A stretch of 64,000 nt of DNA from an uncultured Prevotellaceae bacterium (GTDB lineage: Bacteria > Bacteroidota > Bacteroidia > Bacteroidales > Bacteroidaceae): NCBI GenBank assembly GCA_902781315.1, contig CACZIT010000001.1, forward strand, positions 1 to 64,000, written 5' to 3'. Position numbers and translations under genes: made by a program. Shown here one piece after another: positions 1 to 8,498 of this stretch (its first letter is position 1; every line of letters begins with the position of its first letter). Under the pieces are notes generated by a model that searched no databases, was not told the DNA's origin, and was given only the letters and a program-made list of their open reading frames with translations.

Positions 1-2
1 CG

Positions 3-185
3 AAGGCCGAAGGCCTGGCAAGAACACAGGCAGGGGTGCAACCCCTGCGAATAGTGCACATTTGTATTTAAGCGCCGAAGGCCCGACAGAATAATTCTGG
101 CACCCCGTCGGGGTTTTAGAATACTCTCTTGGTTCTTTAGCAGGGGTTCCACCCCTGCCTGTGTTCTTGCCAGACCTTCGGCCTT
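3..185. repeat. 35-bp inverted repeat with about 113-bp loop
   Basis: Arms at 3-37 and 151-185 are reverse complements with one mismatch. The inner end of each arm carries a mini-hairpin in which CAGGGGT faces ACCCCTG. Between the arms lies another perfect palindrome, CAGAATAATTCTG. There is no coding content. It could be a large stem-loop in a transcript or the trace of a duplicated intergenic repeat. Confidence 0.8.
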
Positions 186-373
186 TTCCCTGCTTGCGGA
201 CGGGGAATAAACCCCGTCCCTACTCCACTTGATGCCCTTTACGCCCTTCCATTCCCTTTCTCTGAAAAATTCCGACAAAACTTCCTCCGCGTGAAACAAT
301 GAAATAGAGCGTGAAACAATCAAAAAGAAGGCTTTGGGGCACATGAAACATTGCTCGAGACCCCCAACCCCCC

Positions 374-505
374 AACCCCCTATGTTAGGGGGCTATAAAC
401 CTATGGTTTTAGTGATACAACTCTATGAGATGGAGCATACAGAGCATAGAGATAGAGCGACTAAACCTATGAGTTAGAGACATCAAACCTATGGTTTAGA
501 GGGGA
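374..505. repeat. 22-bp-period palindrome array, five or six units
   Basis: Units start at 374, 396, 418, 440, 462 and 484 and are exactly 22 bp each. Most carry a small dyad centred on TAT: AAACC-TAT-GGTTT in the units at 396 and 484, CTC-TAT-GAG at 418, and an imperfect form at 462. The unit at 440 is degenerate, and the one at 374 (CCCCCTA/TAGGGGG) is one base out of phase. Arrays of the same period but different sequence occur at 18560-18669 and 35216-35325. Confidence 0.75.
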
Positions 506-523
506 GGGAAGAAGCGTGGAGGA

Positions 524-565
524 ACGAAAAAGCCTCTAACCTGTTGACGGACAACGGGTTAGAGA
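524..565 (-). terminator. Intrinsic terminator after pectinesterase
   Basis: CTCTAACC (534-541) pairs with GGTTAGAG (557-564). On the minus strand the stem is followed by GCTTTTTC. It lies about 90 bp downstream of the pectinesterase stop codon. Confidence 0.65.
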
Positions 566-653
566 CTTTGCGGAAATACGGGCGTATTTCGGAAAAAATA
601 TTTTGCGGTCGGGAATTTTTAAAAATTAACTGGGTATTTTCGACCAAATGTTT

Positions 654-1697
654 TTACAAATCATTGGCACCGGCAGGGAGCCAGTCGGTGGCAGTGCGGA
701 AAACGGTGGCGGGGGTGATGGCCTCGGCCTCGCGCTTCGTGAGCTGGTGGCTCCAGCTGACACGCTGCGAGGCTGCATCAGCCTTTGCTCCTTTCCCTTT
801 TGGGAGAGGTTGGGGGGAGGCTCCGGGACCGGTGTTGCCGTACTCGTAGTAGCGGGCAGTGAGCTCGTTGTCGGGGTTGCGCCAGTTCTCCCAGCCTTCG
901 GGGCGTATGTGGCTGCCCAGTTCGCAATTAATAAATAAGGTGTAGGCATAGGGGCGCCAGGGACGACCGAGGTAGACGCGGCTGACGCCTTCGGCTGCCG
1001 TGAGGCGGCAGTGGCTGAACACGTAGCCGTAGTCAACGTCCTGCGGCGTAGAGGCGGCGGTGATGTAGGAGTCGGCGAGGCTGTGGATGTGGCAGCGCTC
1101 GAACCAGGCGGTGGCGGGGCCGAAGATGAAGTCGGTGGTGCCGCAGATGTAGCAGTCCTGGAACCACACGCGCGAGCGGGCCTTGCCGGTGTAGACGGTG
1201 TCCTGATGGCCGATGAGGCGGCAGCCGACGACGCTCACGCGGTCGCCTTCGATGTGGAGGGCAACGGCCTGACCAAGTCGTGCGGCATTGTTCTCGATGG
1301 TGAGGTTGCGCAGGGTGATGTCAGAGCCTTCCACCTTCAGCGTGTAGGTGCGGAAGGTACCCATGGGCCTACCCCCATCCCCTCCCTGAAGGGAAGGGAG
1401 ATAGATGTTGGCGTGGTCGTCGTAGGTGATGACGGTGTGCTCGGCATCTTCGCCCAGCAGTTCGATGTTCTCCAGATGGGTGGGTATGATGAGTTTTTCC
1501 TTATAGACGCCCCGCTTGATGAAGATTACTTTATGATAGTCCATGAAGGCGCGACACACCTCGATGGCTTCGCCGACGGTGCGGAACTGGCCCGTTCCGT
1601 CGCGTGCCACGACGATGGTGTCGGGGTTGTCGAAGGGGTTGGCAGCCGAAGCGCTGAGCGTGGCGGCAAGGAGGAGTAGGGTGATGAGGTGACGCAT
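654..1697 (-). CDS. Secreted pectinesterase (carbohydrate esterase family 8)
   Basis: This 347-residue protein should remove methyl esters from pectin in the periplasm or outside the cell. Residues 1-19 form a signal peptide. Family motifs follow in order: GQAVALHI (142-149), GHQDTVY (163-169, catalytic Asp 166), CGTTDFIFG (185-193, catalytic Asp 189) and LGRPWRPY (243-250, substrate Arg). Two low-complexity stretches, about residues 99-110 and 293-308, match the G/C-rich palindromic repeat family seen elsewhere in the window, and both keep the frame open. The gene stands alone, with a terminator downstream. The class is clear; whether both insertions leave the enzyme active cannot be judged here. 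Confidence 0.92.
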   Translation of the reverse strand: MRHLITLLLLAATLSASAANPFDNPDTIVVARDGTGQFRTVGEAIEVCRAFMDYHKVIFIKRGVYKEKLIIPTHLENIELLGEDAEHTVITYDDHANIYLPSLQGGDGGRPMGTFRTYTLKVEGSDITLRNLTIENNAARLGQAVALHIEGDRVSVVGCRLIGHQDTVYTGKARSRVWFQDCYICGTTDFIFGPATAWFERCHIHSLADSYITAASTPQDVDYGYVFSHCRLTAAEGVSRVYLGRPWRPYAYTLFINCELGSHIRPEGWENWRNPDNELTARYYEYGNTGPGASPQPLPKGKGAKADAASQRVSWSHQLTKREAEAITPATVFRTATDWLPAGANDL

Positions 1698-1899
1698 TTT
1701 TAAAGTTTAGAGTTTAGAGTCAGTTGAAAGTTTAGAGTTCTTTCTCCGCTTCACTACGAAAGCGCCCCTGCGGGTCGAGCGGAGAGTGTAGAGTCAGTTG
1801 AGAGTTCTATAGTTGAGAGTTCTTTCTCCGCTTCACTACGAAAGCGCCCCTGCGGGTCGAGCGGAGAGTCAGTTGAGAGTTTTCTCCTTTCTAGGGGCT
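1698..1899. repeat. Intergenic repeat with a 54-bp direct duplication
   Basis: Copies at 1734-1787 and 1816-1869 are essentially identical and contain TTTCTCCGCTTCACTACG followed by GC-rich sequence. They are embedded in AGTTTAGAGTT/GTTGAGAGTT-like short repeats. The same GTTGAGAGTT wording appears inside cdsA (about 20238-20275), and related modules lie at 35791-36099 and 54450-54540. Confidence 0.8.
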
Positions 1900-4224
1900 C
1901 TACATGATCTGTGAGACTTCCTGGATGCCGCGAATGGTCTTGAGGTGCTCCATGACGTGGGCCACGACGGAACGGTCGTGGACGCGCAGCTCGATGGTGC
2001 CGTCGAAGATGCCTTCCTCGCTGGTGACGGTGATGCGGCGGATGTTGATGTCGAGCTTGTTGGTGATGAGCAGTCCGAGGTCTAGAATCATGCCCTTGCG
2101 GTCGATGCCGCGTATCTGGATTGTGGCGTCGAAGAGCAACTGCTGGTGCATCTCCCACTTGGCATCGAGGATGCGGTTGCCGTAGCTCGACTTCAGGCGT
2201 GCTGCCACGGGACAGCTGCGCTTGTGGATCTCGATGTGGTTCTTGTTGTCGATGAACCCCAGGATGTCGTCGCCGGGTATGGGGTGGCAGCAGTCGCGGA
2301 AGATGTACATCTGGATGGTTTCCTCGGTGAGGTAGCAGGGTATCTTCTTGTTGAAGCCCTTGCCCACCTCCAGCAGTCCGCGCTTTACGGGGATGGTCTT
2401 CTCTTCTTTCTTCTCGCTCTTGATGAAGGGTACGAACTTCTTCCAGCCCTTCTTGCCCTTCTTGCCCAAGAGCAGGTCGAGGTCGCGGTCGCCGAGGATG
2501 ATGGTCTTCTTGCCGAGGGCCAGGAAGAGGGCGTCGTGGCGCTGTATCTCGTGGAGGTCGCAGAGTTTGTCGATGACGGAGGAGGTGAGTTCGAGGGAAT
2601 TCTTCTCGAGCCATTCCTTCAGTGTCTGTTCGCCTTTCTTCTGGGTTTCGCGGTCGGCGCGGCGGAGGCTGGCCTGGATTTTTCCTTTGGCCTTGGCGGT
2701 AGAAACGAAACCGAGCCACGACGGCTGCACGTGTTGCGACTTCGAGGTGAGAATTTCCACCTGGTCGCCGCTCTGCAGATGGTGGCTCAGCGGCACGAGT
2801 TTATGGTTGACCTTGGCCCCGATGCAATGGGTGCCAAGGAAGGTATGGATCTGGAAAGCAAAGTCGAGGGCTGTGCATCCGGCGGGCATGGTCATGATTT
2901 CGCCCTTGGGGGTGAAGACGAAGATTTCGCTGGCAAAAAGGTTGAGCTTGATGGTGTCGAGGAAGTCCATGGCGTCGGGCTGCGGGTCGTCGAGGATTTC
3001 CTTGATGGTGCCCAACCAGTCGTTGAGTTCGCCGTCGCCGGAGTCCACTTCCTGAGAGCTGTCGTCGCCTTCCTTGTATTTCCAGTGGGCGGCAAATCCC
3101 TGCTCGGCTACTTCGTCCATGCGGTCGGAGCGTATCTGCACCTCTATCCAGCGGCCCGTGTGCGACATGAGCGTGACGTGCAGGGCCTGATAGCCGTTGC
3201 CCTTCGGGTGGTTGAGCCAGTCGCGCAGGCGGTCGGGGTGTGACTTGTAGATTTTGGAGATGGCGACGTAGATCTGGAAGCATTCGTTGATTTCGTCTTC
3301 GCGCTTCTTGGGTGTGAAGATGATGCGGACGGCGAGGATGTCGTAGATTTCGTCGAACGTGACGTGCTTGTTCTGCATCTTCGTCCAGATGGAGTAGGGC
3401 GACTTCACGCGTGCCTTCAGCTCGTACTCGATGCCCATGGCGTCGAGGGTCTCGCGGATGGGGGCGGTGAAGTCTTCGAAGAGCAGATTGCGCTGCTCGC
3501 GGGTGATGGCCAGCTTCTTGTTGATGTTGTCGTACTCCTCGGGGTGCTCGAAGCGGAAGCTGAGGTTTTCGAGTTCCGACTTAATCTTGTTGAGTCCCAG
3601 TCGGTTGGCGAGGGGTGCGTAGATGTAGAGTGTCTCGCCGGCAATCTTGTACTGCTTGTTGGCGGGCTGCGACTCGAGGGTGCGCATGTTGTGGAGTCGG
3701 TCGCAGATTTTGATGAGGATGACGCGTATGTCGTCGCTCATGGTGAGCAGCAGCTTCTTGAAGTTCTCGGCCTGGGCCGATGCCTGTTCGCCGAAGATGC
3801 CGCCAGAGATCTTGGTGAGTCCGTCGACAATCTGTGCTATCTTCGAGCCGAACATCACCTCGATGTCCTCGACGGTGTAGTCGGTGTCTTCGACGACGTC
3901 GTGGAGCAGTGCCGAGCAGATGCTCGTGGAGCCGAGTCCCATCTCCTCGCAGGCAATCTGCGCGACGGCGATGGGGTGCATGATATATGGCTCGCCCGAG
4001 AGTCGCTTCACGCCCTTGTGGGCCTGGCGTGCAAAGTTGAAGGCCTTGGTGATGATGTCGGTCTTCTTGCGGTGGGGAGATGCCAGGTAGGTGCTGAGCA
4101 GCCGCTGGAAGGCATCGTCGACCATCTGGCCGCCATCGTGCTGTCGGTCTTCTTCCTCGTTGTTGGCCTGTGCCTGCACGGGTTCCTCGGCGGGCTTGTG
4201 GCCGTTGCTATCAGTGTCGTTCAT
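1900..4224 (-). CDS. relA: Bifunctional (p)ppGpp synthetase/hydrolase (RelA/SpoT family)
   Basis: This 774-residue enzyme makes and degrades the alarmone (p)ppGpp. The hydrolase domain is intact: HPIAV near 83 and HDVVEDTD around 108-115 supply metal-binding residues, so a SpoT/Rel-type bifunctional enzyme is more likely than a synthetase-only RelA. A synthetase domain follows (HPKGNGYQALH motif), then a TGS domain and a C-terminal ACT domain. It is the last gene of the run parA-parB-DUF5683-mltD-relA, only 24 bp after the transglycosylase stop. That order is, as far as I know, common in Bacteroidales. Confidence 0.96.
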   Translation of the reverse strand: MNDTDSNGHKPAEEPVQAQANNEEEDRQHDGGQMVDDAFQRLLSTYLASPHRKKTDIITKAFNFARQAHKGVKRLSGEPYIMHPIAVAQIACEEMGLGSTSICSALLHDVVEDTDYTVEDIEVMFGSKIAQIVDGLTKISGGIFGEQASAQAENFKKLLLTMSDDIRVILIKICDRLHNMRTLESQPANKQYKIAGETLYIYAPLANRLGLNKIKSELENLSFRFEHPEEYDNINKKLAITREQRNLLFEDFTAPIRETLDAMGIEYELKARVKSPYSIWTKMQNKHVTFDEIYDILAVRIIFTPKKREDEINECFQIYVAISKIYKSHPDRLRDWLNHPKGNGYQALHVTLMSHTGRWIEVQIRSDRMDEVAEQGFAAHWKYKEGDDSSQEVDSGDGELNDWLGTIKEILDDPQPDAMDFLDTIKLNLFASEIFVFTPKGEIMTMPAGCTALDFAFQIHTFLGTHCIGAKVNHKLVPLSHHLQSGDQVEILTSKSQHVQPSWLGFVSTAKAKGKIQASLRRADRETQKKGEQTLKEWLEKNSLELTSSVIDKLCDLHEIQRHDALFLALGKKTIILGDRDLDLLLGKKGKKGWKKFVPFIKSEKKEEKTIPVKRGLLEVGKGFNKKIPCYLTEETIQMYIFRDCCHPIPGDDILGFIDNKNHIEIHKRSCPVAARLKSSYGNRILDAKWEMHQQLLFDATIQIRGIDRKGMILDLGLLITNKLDINIRRITVTSEEGIFDGTIELRVHDRSVVAHVMEHLKTIRGIQEVSQIM

Positions 4225-4248
4225 ATCGCGTTTCCTCCTCGTATGTTC

Positions 4249-5751
4249 TTACTTGATTCTCAGTTTCTTTCCGGCGCGGATGTTGTTGCCGCGAATGCCG
4301 TTCTTCTTCTTCAAGGCAGCCACGGTGGTGTGGTTGCGCTTGGCGATAGACGACAGGGTGTCGCCCTTCCTGACGGTGATGGTGCGGCCCGACGAGCGAC
4401 CGCGGCGTCCGCTGCGCGAGCGGCGCAGGTTCTTCTTGCTCTTGCTGTAGCGACCACGGCTCTTGCGGCTGTAGGTCTTGCGGCTGGACGTATAGGTGGG
4501 CTGGGCATCGTTGACGGCCACCTCCAGGCGCTTCGTCAGCAGTTCGTCGGCGCGGTGGGAGAAGATGGAGTCTTCGTTATCGATGAATTGTGATACGTAG
4601 TTCATGGGGAGCCGGATGGCCGACGGCTTGTTGCTGCCGTTGACAATCTGGCGGCGGTACTGTGGGTTGAGTTCGCCGAGCTGCTTGACATCGATGCCGA
4701 TGACCTCGGCAATCTGGTCGAAGTGGACGTCGCGGTTGACGATGATGGTATCGGTCTTGGCGGGCAGGTCGGTGATGAGCGGGCAGATGTTGTGCTCGCA
4801 GTAGTAGTTCATGATGTAGTTGGCGGCGATGAAGGCGGGCACGTAGCCGCGTGTCTCGGCAGGCAGGTAGGGATAAATCTGCCAGTAGTCCTTTTCGCCT
4901 CCGGCGCGGTGGACGGCTTTGTTGATGTTCTCGGGACCGCAGTTGTAGGCAGCGATGACGAGGTGCCAGTCGTGGAAAATCTTATAGAGGTCGCGCAGGT
5001 AGCGTGCGGCGGCGTACGACGACTTCACGGGGTCGCGGCGCTCGTCGACGAGCGAGTTCACCTCCAGTCCGTACTGCTTGCCCGTGGCGATCATGAACTG
5101 CCAGAGACCTGTGGCGCCGACACGCGAGACGGCCTTCGGGTTGAGTGCCGACTCGATGACGGGCAGATACTTCAGTTCCAGCGGCAGGCCGTAGGTCTCC
5201 AGTGCCTGCTCGAAGATGGGCATGAAGAAGTTCTGTGTGCCCAGCATGACGGCCACCGAGCGGCGCAGACGGCCGCTGTAGCGGTCGATGAACTTCTGCA
5301 CCACTTCGTTCCACGGCATCTCGATGGCGGTGGGCAGCCGGTGCAGTCGGTCGACGAACTCTTCCTTGGAGTATTCGGGATTGATGTCGGGCATGTTGCA
5401 CGAGCTGTCGGGCTGCAGGAAGTGCTGCGTGTGGTAGAGGTCGAGCAGGCTGTCCACTTCGAGCTTCAGGGCCTCGGGCACGTCGATCTCAAGGTCGTCG
5501 CCGTCCTCATCGTCGTCGTTGACCACCACAATGTCGTCTTCGCTGATGGGCTCGTCCAACTCGTCTTCGTCCTCGCCCTCTTCCTCGTCGTCAAGGTCGG
5601 CATCGTCGATGTCTTCTTCATCTTCTTCGTCGTCCTCGTCGATTGTTTCCACGTCGTCAGTCTTCTCGGGGTCTTCCACCACGACCTGCGCCTGCAGGCT
5701 GGACGTGCAGAACAGCATCAGCAGGGCTATTATCCAATACGTTTTCTTCAT
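4249..5751 (-). CDS. Membrane-associated lytic transglycosylase with LysM (MltD-like)
   Basis: This 500-residue exported protein should cleave peptidoglycan between MurNAc and GlcNAc. It has a signal peptide (1-21), a striking acidic stretch (about 28-90, dominated by Asp/Glu), an SLT domain with catalytic Glu 200 in the ES-type motif followed by GATGLWQFM (212-220), a Lys/Arg/Ser-rich linker (about 405-450) and one C-terminal LysM domain (about 453-498). The acidic and basic segments flanking the catalytic domain are more extreme than usual. It sits between the DUF5683 gene and relA in a tight same-strand series. Confidence 0.93.
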   Translation of the reverse strand: MKKTYWIIALLMLFCTSSLQAQVVVEDPEKTDDVETIDEDDEEDEEDIDDADLDDEEEGEDEDELDEPISEDDIVVVNDDDEDGDDLEIDVPEALKLEVDSLLDLYHTQHFLQPDSSCNMPDINPEYSKEEFVDRLHRLPTAIEMPWNEVVQKFIDRYSGRLRRSVAVMLGTQNFFMPIFEQALETYGLPLELKYLPVIESALNPKAVSRVGATGLWQFMIATGKQYGLEVNSLVDERRDPVKSSYAAARYLRDLYKIFHDWHLVIAAYNCGPENINKAVHRAGGEKDYWQIYPYLPAETRGYVPAFIAANYIMNYYCEHNICPLITDLPAKTDTIIVNRDVHFDQIAEVIGIDVKQLGELNPQYRRQIVNGSNKPSAIRLPMNYVSQFIDNEDSIFSHRADELLTKRLEVAVNDAQPTYTSSRKTYSRKSRGRYSKSKKNLRRSRSGRRGRSSGRTITVRKGDTLSSIAKRNHTTVAALKKKNGIRGNNIRAGKKLRIK

Positions 5752-5822
5752 ATATACTTTTTTATTATTTTTTCTTGATTGTTCTGAGTGAGATGGTTTT
5801 TATCTTTTTTGGGAGGAGCGGG

Positions 5823-6539
5823 TCAGAAAGTCAGACTGCACTGCAGGCCCAGCCCCGACGAGCGCAGCGGGTTGCGCTCGGTCTTGCTGCCAATGACGGC
5901 TGGCGTCACGTGCAGGCTGAGGTCGTCGCTGATGTCGAACTCGGATAGCGACGCGTCGACGTAGGCATCGACCACCGACAGTGCGTAGACGCCCACCATG
6001 ACGAAGAAACTCATATCGCGCCAGCGGCGGAAACGGTCCTTGCGTTTGCGGAACAGCTCCTGATAGCGCGTGATGTTGCCTGCGTTGATCTCTGCTCCCA
6101 GATGCATGAACTGGTTGTAGCTCTCGGTGCGCGGGTCGTCGTCCATGAGGTCGAGGTAGGCCTGCGAGTAGTCGTGGTACATCTGGTTGTTCCAGCGCAT
6201 GGCGTAGGCACAGCCCACGAAACCTCCATAGACGATGGGCAGTTTCCAGTACTTGTGGTTGTATATCTGACCGGCACCGGGGATGGCCAGGGCGAGCCAC
6301 ATGGCGCGCTTCGGATTGGGTTTCCATGTGGCCCAGTCGCGCTTCTGCTTCTTTTTCCCTGCTGCCTCCAGGCTGATGGTGTCGCTAAGCAACTCGTCGG
6401 CCATGATGACGCCGTCGGGGGCATCGATGGCAACGGCAGCCTTGCTGGCAGTGCGGGTGCTGTCGGTCTGAGCCTGTGCCATGCCTGCACACATGAGCCA
6501 TGCGGTCGCAACGAGTAGCTTTCTGAAGAGTCTTTCCAC
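5823..6539 (-). CDS. DUF5683 family membrane protein
   Basis: This 238-residue protein has an N-terminal signal or membrane segment and the DUF5683 core (from about residue 70): WKPNPKRAMWLALAIPGAGQ, then a YNHKYWKLP-type sequence and hydrophobic helices. Its function is unknown; its constant company with parB and mltD suggests a cell-envelope or division role, which is inference. Translation appears to start at GTG 6539, because no ATG precedes the hydrophobic segment. The gap to parB is 40 bp. Confidence 0.85.
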   Translation of the reverse strand: MERLFRKLLVATAWLMCAGMAQAQTDSTRTASKAAVAIDAPDGVIMADELLSDTISLEAAGKKKQKRDWATWKPNPKRAMWLALAIPGAGQIYNHKYWKLPIVYGGFVGCAYAMRWNNQMYHDYSQAYLDLMDDDPRTESYNQFMHLGAEINAGNITRYQELFRKRKDRFRRWRDMSFFVMVGVYALSVVDAYVDASLSEFDISDDLSLHVTPAVIGSKTERNPLRSSGLGLQCSLTF

Positions 6540-6579
6540 GCCGGTATTTATTCCTTTTTTTAAATGTGTATCTTCGGTT

Positions 6580-7512
6580 TTATTGTTCCTTCATTTTGTC
6601 GAAGAGGTTCATGATGCGTTCCAACTCCTCTTCGTCGGCAAAGGGAATGCTGATTTTTCCCTTGCCCTTGGCCGAGCAGCTCAACTGTACCTTGGTGTTG
6701 AAGAAGGTAGAGAGGCGCTTGCGGAGCACTTCGAACTCCTTGGGCATCTGCGTCTTGGCCACTATCTGGCCCTTGCTGCCCACGAGGCTCTCGCCGTTCT
6801 TCAGCTTCTTCACCAGTTCTTCCACCTGGCGCACGCTGTAGTCGTTCTTCAGGATTTCCTTGAACAGCTTAATCTGGGTGGAAGGACTGTCGAGCGACAG
6901 CAGGGCGCGGGCATGGCCCTGATCCACCTCGTTGTTCTGCAGAGCCATCTGCACCTGTGCCGGCAACTTCAGCAACCTGAGATAGTTGGCTACGGCCGTG
7001 CGGCTCTTGCCCACGCGCTTGGCCACCTTGTCCTGCGTCATGCCCTCACCCTCCAACAGATGCTGGTAGGCCAGTGCAATCTCGATGTCGTTCAGGTCTT
7101 CGCGCTGGATGTTTTCTACGAGCGCCATCTCCATGACGTTCTCGTCGTCGATGGTGCGAATGTAAGCGGGAATCGAGGTGAGCCCTGCCAACTGTGAGGC
7201 ACGCCAGCGACGCTCGCCGGCCACAATCTGATAGCGGCCGCCAGGCATCTGGCGCAGCGTGATGGGCTGGATGATGCCTATCTGTTCGATGCTGTCGGCC
7301 AACTCCTGCAGGGCCACGGGGTCGAACTCCCGTCGCGGTTGGTTGGGATTGGCATCAATCTCGCTGATGGCAATCTCGTTGATGGTGGAAGAACCTTGTG
7401 TCTTCACGCCTGTCGTGTCGATGAGGGCATCGAGGCCTTTGCCGCCCTCAATAGCGTCTAGTCCGCGCCCCAAGGCGCTTTTTGTGTTTGCGTATTTCTT
7501 TTTAACAGCCAT
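6580..7512 (-). CDS. parB: Chromosome partitioning protein ParB
   Basis: This 310-residue ParB/Spo0J-type protein binds parS sites and loads onto DNA as a CTP-dependent clamp. The N-terminal domain contains the NPNQPR motif and the arginine patch GERRWRA. A central helix-turn-helix (QDKVAKRVGKSRTAVANYLR) and a C-terminal dimerisation domain follow. The ATG at 7512 is preferred over an in-frame TTG three codons upstream. parA lies 22 bp upstream, so the two are co-transcribed. No full parS consensus was found in the window, only half-site-like motifs near 291-350. Confidence 0.96.
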   Translation of the reverse strand: MAVKKKYANTKSALGRGLDAIEGGKGLDALIDTTGVKTQGSSTINEIAISEIDANPNQPRREFDPVALQELADSIEQIGIIQPITLRQMPGGRYQIVAGERRWRASQLAGLTSIPAYIRTIDDENVMEMALVENIQREDLNDIEIALAYQHLLEGEGMTQDKVAKRVGKSRTAVANYLRLLKLPAQVQMALQNNEVDQGHARALLSLDSPSTQIKLFKEILKNDYSVRQVEELVKKLKNGESLVGSKGQIVAKTQMPKEFEVLRKRLSTFFNTKVQLSCSAKGKGKISIPFADEEELERIMNLFDKMKEQ

Positions 7513-7534
7513 TTTCTTCAAAAACTTCTATCTT

Positions 7535-8296
7535 CTAACTTCTCGAAATAATCTCCTTGGCCAGGGCCAGGTGGTTCTTGGCGCCTGCCGAGTCGGCATC
7601 GTAGAGAATGGCGGGCAGTCCGTGCGAAGGAGCCTCGCTCAGCTTCACGTTGCGCTGGATGACGGTCTTGAACACCAACTCCTGGAAGTGACGCTTCACC
7701 TCGTCGTAAATCTGGTTGGCCAGACGCAGGCGCGAGTCGTACATCGTCAGCAGGAATCCTTCGATTTCGAGTTTTGGATTCAGTTTCGACTTGATGATGC
7801 GGATGGTGTTCAGCAGTTTCGAGATACCTTCCAGTGCAAAGTATTCACACTGCACGGGGATGATGACCGAGTCGGCAGCCGTCAGCGCGTTCACGGTGAT
7901 GAGGCCCAGCGACGGTGCACAGTCGATGAGGATGTAGTCGTACTCCTTGCGCAGCGGCTCCAACAGGTTTTTCAGCACACGCTCGCGGTTCTCCAGGTTC
8001 AGCATCTCAATCTCGGCACCCACCAGGTCGATGTGGCTCGGAATGATGTCGAGGCCGTCAATGTCGGTGGTGTAGATGGCATCACGCACGTCGGCGTGGT
8101 CAATGATGCACTCGTAGAGCGAGCAGTCCACTTCCTGAATATTCACACCCAGACCGCTCGATGCATTGGCCTGCGGGTCGGCATCGATGACGAGCACCGA
8201 CTTCTCCAGCGTGGCCAGCGAGGCTGCCAGGTTCATGGTTGTCGTGGTCTTACCCACGCCACCTTTCTGATTTGCTAATGCTATGATTTTTGCCAT
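7535..8296 (-). CDS. parA: Chromosome partitioning ATPase ParA (Soj)
   Basis: This 253-residue deviant Walker ATPase moves ParB-parS complexes over the nucleoid. KGGVGKTTT forms the deviant Walker A motif close to the N terminus, with Walker A' and B motifs (VIDADPQANA, ILIDCAPSLG) in order. The ATG at 8296 gives the usual start MAKIIALANQKGG; an upstream in-frame TTG would add five atypical residues. A CAAAGTTA at 8420-8427 (TAACTTTG on the minus strand) could be its -7 element, but no good -33 box is visible. Confidence 0.96.
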   Translation of the reverse strand: MAKIIALANQKGGVGKTTTTMNLAASLATLEKSVLVIDADPQANASSGLGVNIQEVDCSLYECIIDHADVRDAIYTTDIDGLDIIPSHIDLVGAEIEMLNLENRERVLKNLLEPLRKEYDYILIDCAPSLGLITVNALTAADSVIIPVQCEYFALEGISKLLNTIRIIKSKLNPKLEIEGFLLTMYDSRLRLANQIYDEVKRHFQELVFKTVIQRNVKLSEAPSHGLPAILYDADSAGAKNHLALAKEIISRS

Positions 8297-8446
8297 GATT
8301 TTACTCTCCAATATACTATTGTTTCAATACTGGTTGCCGCAACAAAGGGCCACACGTCTTAGGCACAAGAATAGGTTCTTTTGCCAACATGAAGCCGCTT
8401 TTTGCAACTTTTTAAAGTGCAAAGTTACGAAAATTATGCGAGAATC

Positions 8447-8476
8447 TTGTAATTTAAACCTTTTTTCGTACTTTTG
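8447..8476 (+). promoter_or_regulatory. Bacteroidetes-type promoter for surE
   Basis: TTG at 8447-8449 and TACTTTTG at 8469-8476, separated by 19 bp, match the Bacteroidetes housekeeping promoter. The surE ATG follows 22 bp later. Confidence 0.75.
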
Positions 8477-8498
8477 CAGTCAAAATTATACTTTTTAT

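Larger units (their letters stand above)
1..653. other. Gene-free region with structured repeats
   Basis: No convincing gene lies here; the open frames overlapping its right edge are shadows of the pectinesterase. It holds a large inverted repeat (3-185), two GTGAAACA and one ATGAAACA motif (291-350), a 22-bp-period palindrome array (374-505) and the pectinesterase terminator (524-565). The left part may belong to a transcript that starts outside the window. Confidence 0.8.

Noticed and set aside
8283-8498. Longer SurE with an N-terminal extension from 8283
   Set aside because: The extension would cross the promoter at 8447-8476 and has no similarity to SurE.
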